Source of the DNA: Clostridia bacterium | GTDB taxonomy: Bacteria; Bacillota; Clostridia; Oscillospirales; Acutalibacteraceae | Reading direction: 5' to 3' | Length of the DNA stretch: 55,188 bases | NCBI GenBank assembly: GCA_017537365.1 | Contig: JAFYKZ010000025.1 | Location: 1 to 55,188, forward strand | In this document: positions 54,393 to 55,188 of the stretch, piece by piece | Layout: each line of letters starts with the position of its first letter | Numbering within the stretch: the first letter of the stretch is position 1 | The notes under the pieces: generated by a model | What the model saw: the letters and a program-made list of their open reading frames with translations, nothing else | Database searches by the model: none | Told to the model about the DNA's origin: nothing | Translations under genes and position numbers: made by a program

Positions 54393-54419
54393 ATGTCGAT
54401 AAACGCCATCCCCTACAAA
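54393..54419 (+). repeat. REP-like unit, right border copy
   Basis: These 27 bases are identical to 50911-50937 and have the same orientation (starts ATGTCGATAAACG, ends ATCCCCTACAAA). Confidence 0.9.
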
Positions 54420-54540
54420 TATAAATCAAAGGTTTATATTGTGTTTATATGTTATTTTCAGGAAAAATTGGGTTAAAATATGAAAAATCAGGTTTAATTT
54501 CTAAAAATTACAAAATTATTACAATTTTATTAAAAAATGT

Positions 54541-54569
54541 TTGACATATCATAAAAGCTATGATAAACT
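54541..54569 (+). promoter_or_regulatory. Promoter of rpsL
   Basis: TTGACA (54541-54546) and TAAACT (54564-54569) are spaced 17 bp and leave a leader of about 60 nt. Confidence 0.8.
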
Positions 54570-54636
54570 AATATAGCATGCCGTAATATGCGAAAATATG
54601 CGGTTTGACTATTAAAAAAGAGAGGATGGTGTAAGA

Positions 54637-55059
54637 GTGCCTACGTTTAACCAATTGGTTCGCAGTGGCCGTGAAACTGTTGAGAAGAAGGCTAAGGCTC
54701 CGGCTCTTTTAAAGGGTTATAACTCTATGAAGCGTCGCACAACCGACAATGATTCTCCTCAGAAGCGCGGTGTTTGCACAGCCGTTAAGACTTCCACACC
54801 TAAGAAGCCTAACTCTGCTCTTCGTAAAATTGCGAGAGTACGTCTTTCAAACGGAATTGAAGTATCTGCTTATATTCCCGGTATTGGACACAACTTGCAA
54901 GAGCATAGCGTAGTTCTTATTCGTGGCGGACGTGTTAAGGACTTACCTGGTGTGCGTTATCACATCGTTAGAGGAACACTTGACACACAGGGCGTTGCTA
55001 ACAGAATGCAGAGCCGTTCAAAATACGGTGCAAAACGTCCAAAAGCAGGTGCGAAGTAA
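54637..55059 (+). CDS. rpsL: 30S ribosomal protein S12
   Basis: This 140-residue protein of the ribosomal decoding centre starts with GTG ([12 protein letters not shown]). Family signatures are [40 protein letters not shown] and [14 protein letters not shown]. The Lys of TPKKPNS is the wild-type residue at the site where streptomycin-resistance substitutions occur. AGAGAGG precedes the start. It opens the str operon, and rpsG is expected right after the window. Confidence 0.98.
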   Translation: MPTFNQLVRSGRETVEKKAKAPALLKGYNSMKRRTTDNDSPQKRGVCTAVKTSTPKKPNSALRKIARVRLSNGIEVSAYIPGIGHNLQEHSVVLIRGGRVKDLPGVRYHIVRGTLDTQGVANRMQSRSKYGAKRPKAGAK

Positions 55060-55188
55060 TTTTAGTTAGTATAATCTCTGCTGCTATTCCAAGGCGGTAT
55101 TTATATATATGTATAATATAAGCCGACTTGGTGCCACGGGGAAGTTACTCGAGTACCTATGATATCATTACTATGAAGGAGGGAAGCA
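55060..55188 (+). other. rpsL-downstream spacer with ribosome site of the next gene
   Basis: These 129 nt hold no ORF. They include TATAAT-like sequence near 55109-55116 and end in AAGGAGGGAAGCA, a ribosome site for a gene that starts just outside, presumably rpsG. A leader structure or internal promoter is possible but not demonstrable here. Confidence 0.6.

Overview
The window reads as chromosomal DNA of a low-GC, Gram-positive anaerobe, most likely an uncultured gut Clostridia (Oscillospirales-like). Supporting signs are the RicT/YaaT protein, a flavodiiron protein with rubredoxin, a dockerin, many TTG/GTG starts with AGGAGG-type ribosome sites, TTGACA/TATAAT promoters and U-tailed terminators. 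Both ends are housekeeping: a four-domain ribosomal S1 protein at the left edge (5' partial) and rpsL (S12) at the right edge, just before what should be rpsG.

Left part (1-3,160): S1 with its terminator, a tRNA-Leu(UAG) whose promoter and 5' end are partly duplicated upstream, and a SulP-type anion transporter that lacks the usual STAS domain.

Glycan locus (3,172-38,370). It has two minus-strand units. The first runs from a promoter near 30,970 down to the terminator at 11,642-11,674. It encodes permease, solute-binding lipoprotein, permease, a membrane-anchored beta-sandwich protein, a TIM-barrel glycosidase-like lipoprotein, and two giant exported proteins. One giant joins a metallophosphoesterase, six tandem ~190-residue repeats, a dockerin and a glycosidase-like domain. 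The other joins beta-sandwich and InlB-type repeats to a tyrosine-phosphatase-like domain and a C-terminal membrane anchor. The second unit (11,542-3,172) encodes ROK kinase, SIS isomerase, GH38 alpha-mannosidase, a GH106-like glycosidase and an SGNH esterase. To the right are a divergent AraC regulator, a second GH38 enzyme, a GH42 beta-galactosidase and a GH127-like enzyme. A 45-bp element (39/45 identical) lies at the promoters of both the transporter unit and the GH42 unit and is probably the AraC operator. I infer one AraC-controlled system for an alpha-mannose-containing, possibly phosphorylated, glycan.

Right part (38,413-50,743): PqqD-like protein plus OPT peptide transporter, PepD dipeptidase, a flavodiiron/flavin reductase/rubredoxin fusion with a separate rubredoxin, the trpS-holB-ricT operon, a YfhO-like membrane protein, and YfbR 5'-nucleotidase. 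YfhO and YfbR are expressed from overlapping divergent promoters.

Small island (50,776-54,420): a CHAP-domain surface protein with seven Cys-rich repeats, a zinc-ribbon membrane protein and a divergent XRE regulator with evident operator dyads. It is bordered on both sides by arrays of palindromic repeats that share a near-identical unit. No CRISPR array, insertion sequence, phage gene or rRNA was seen.
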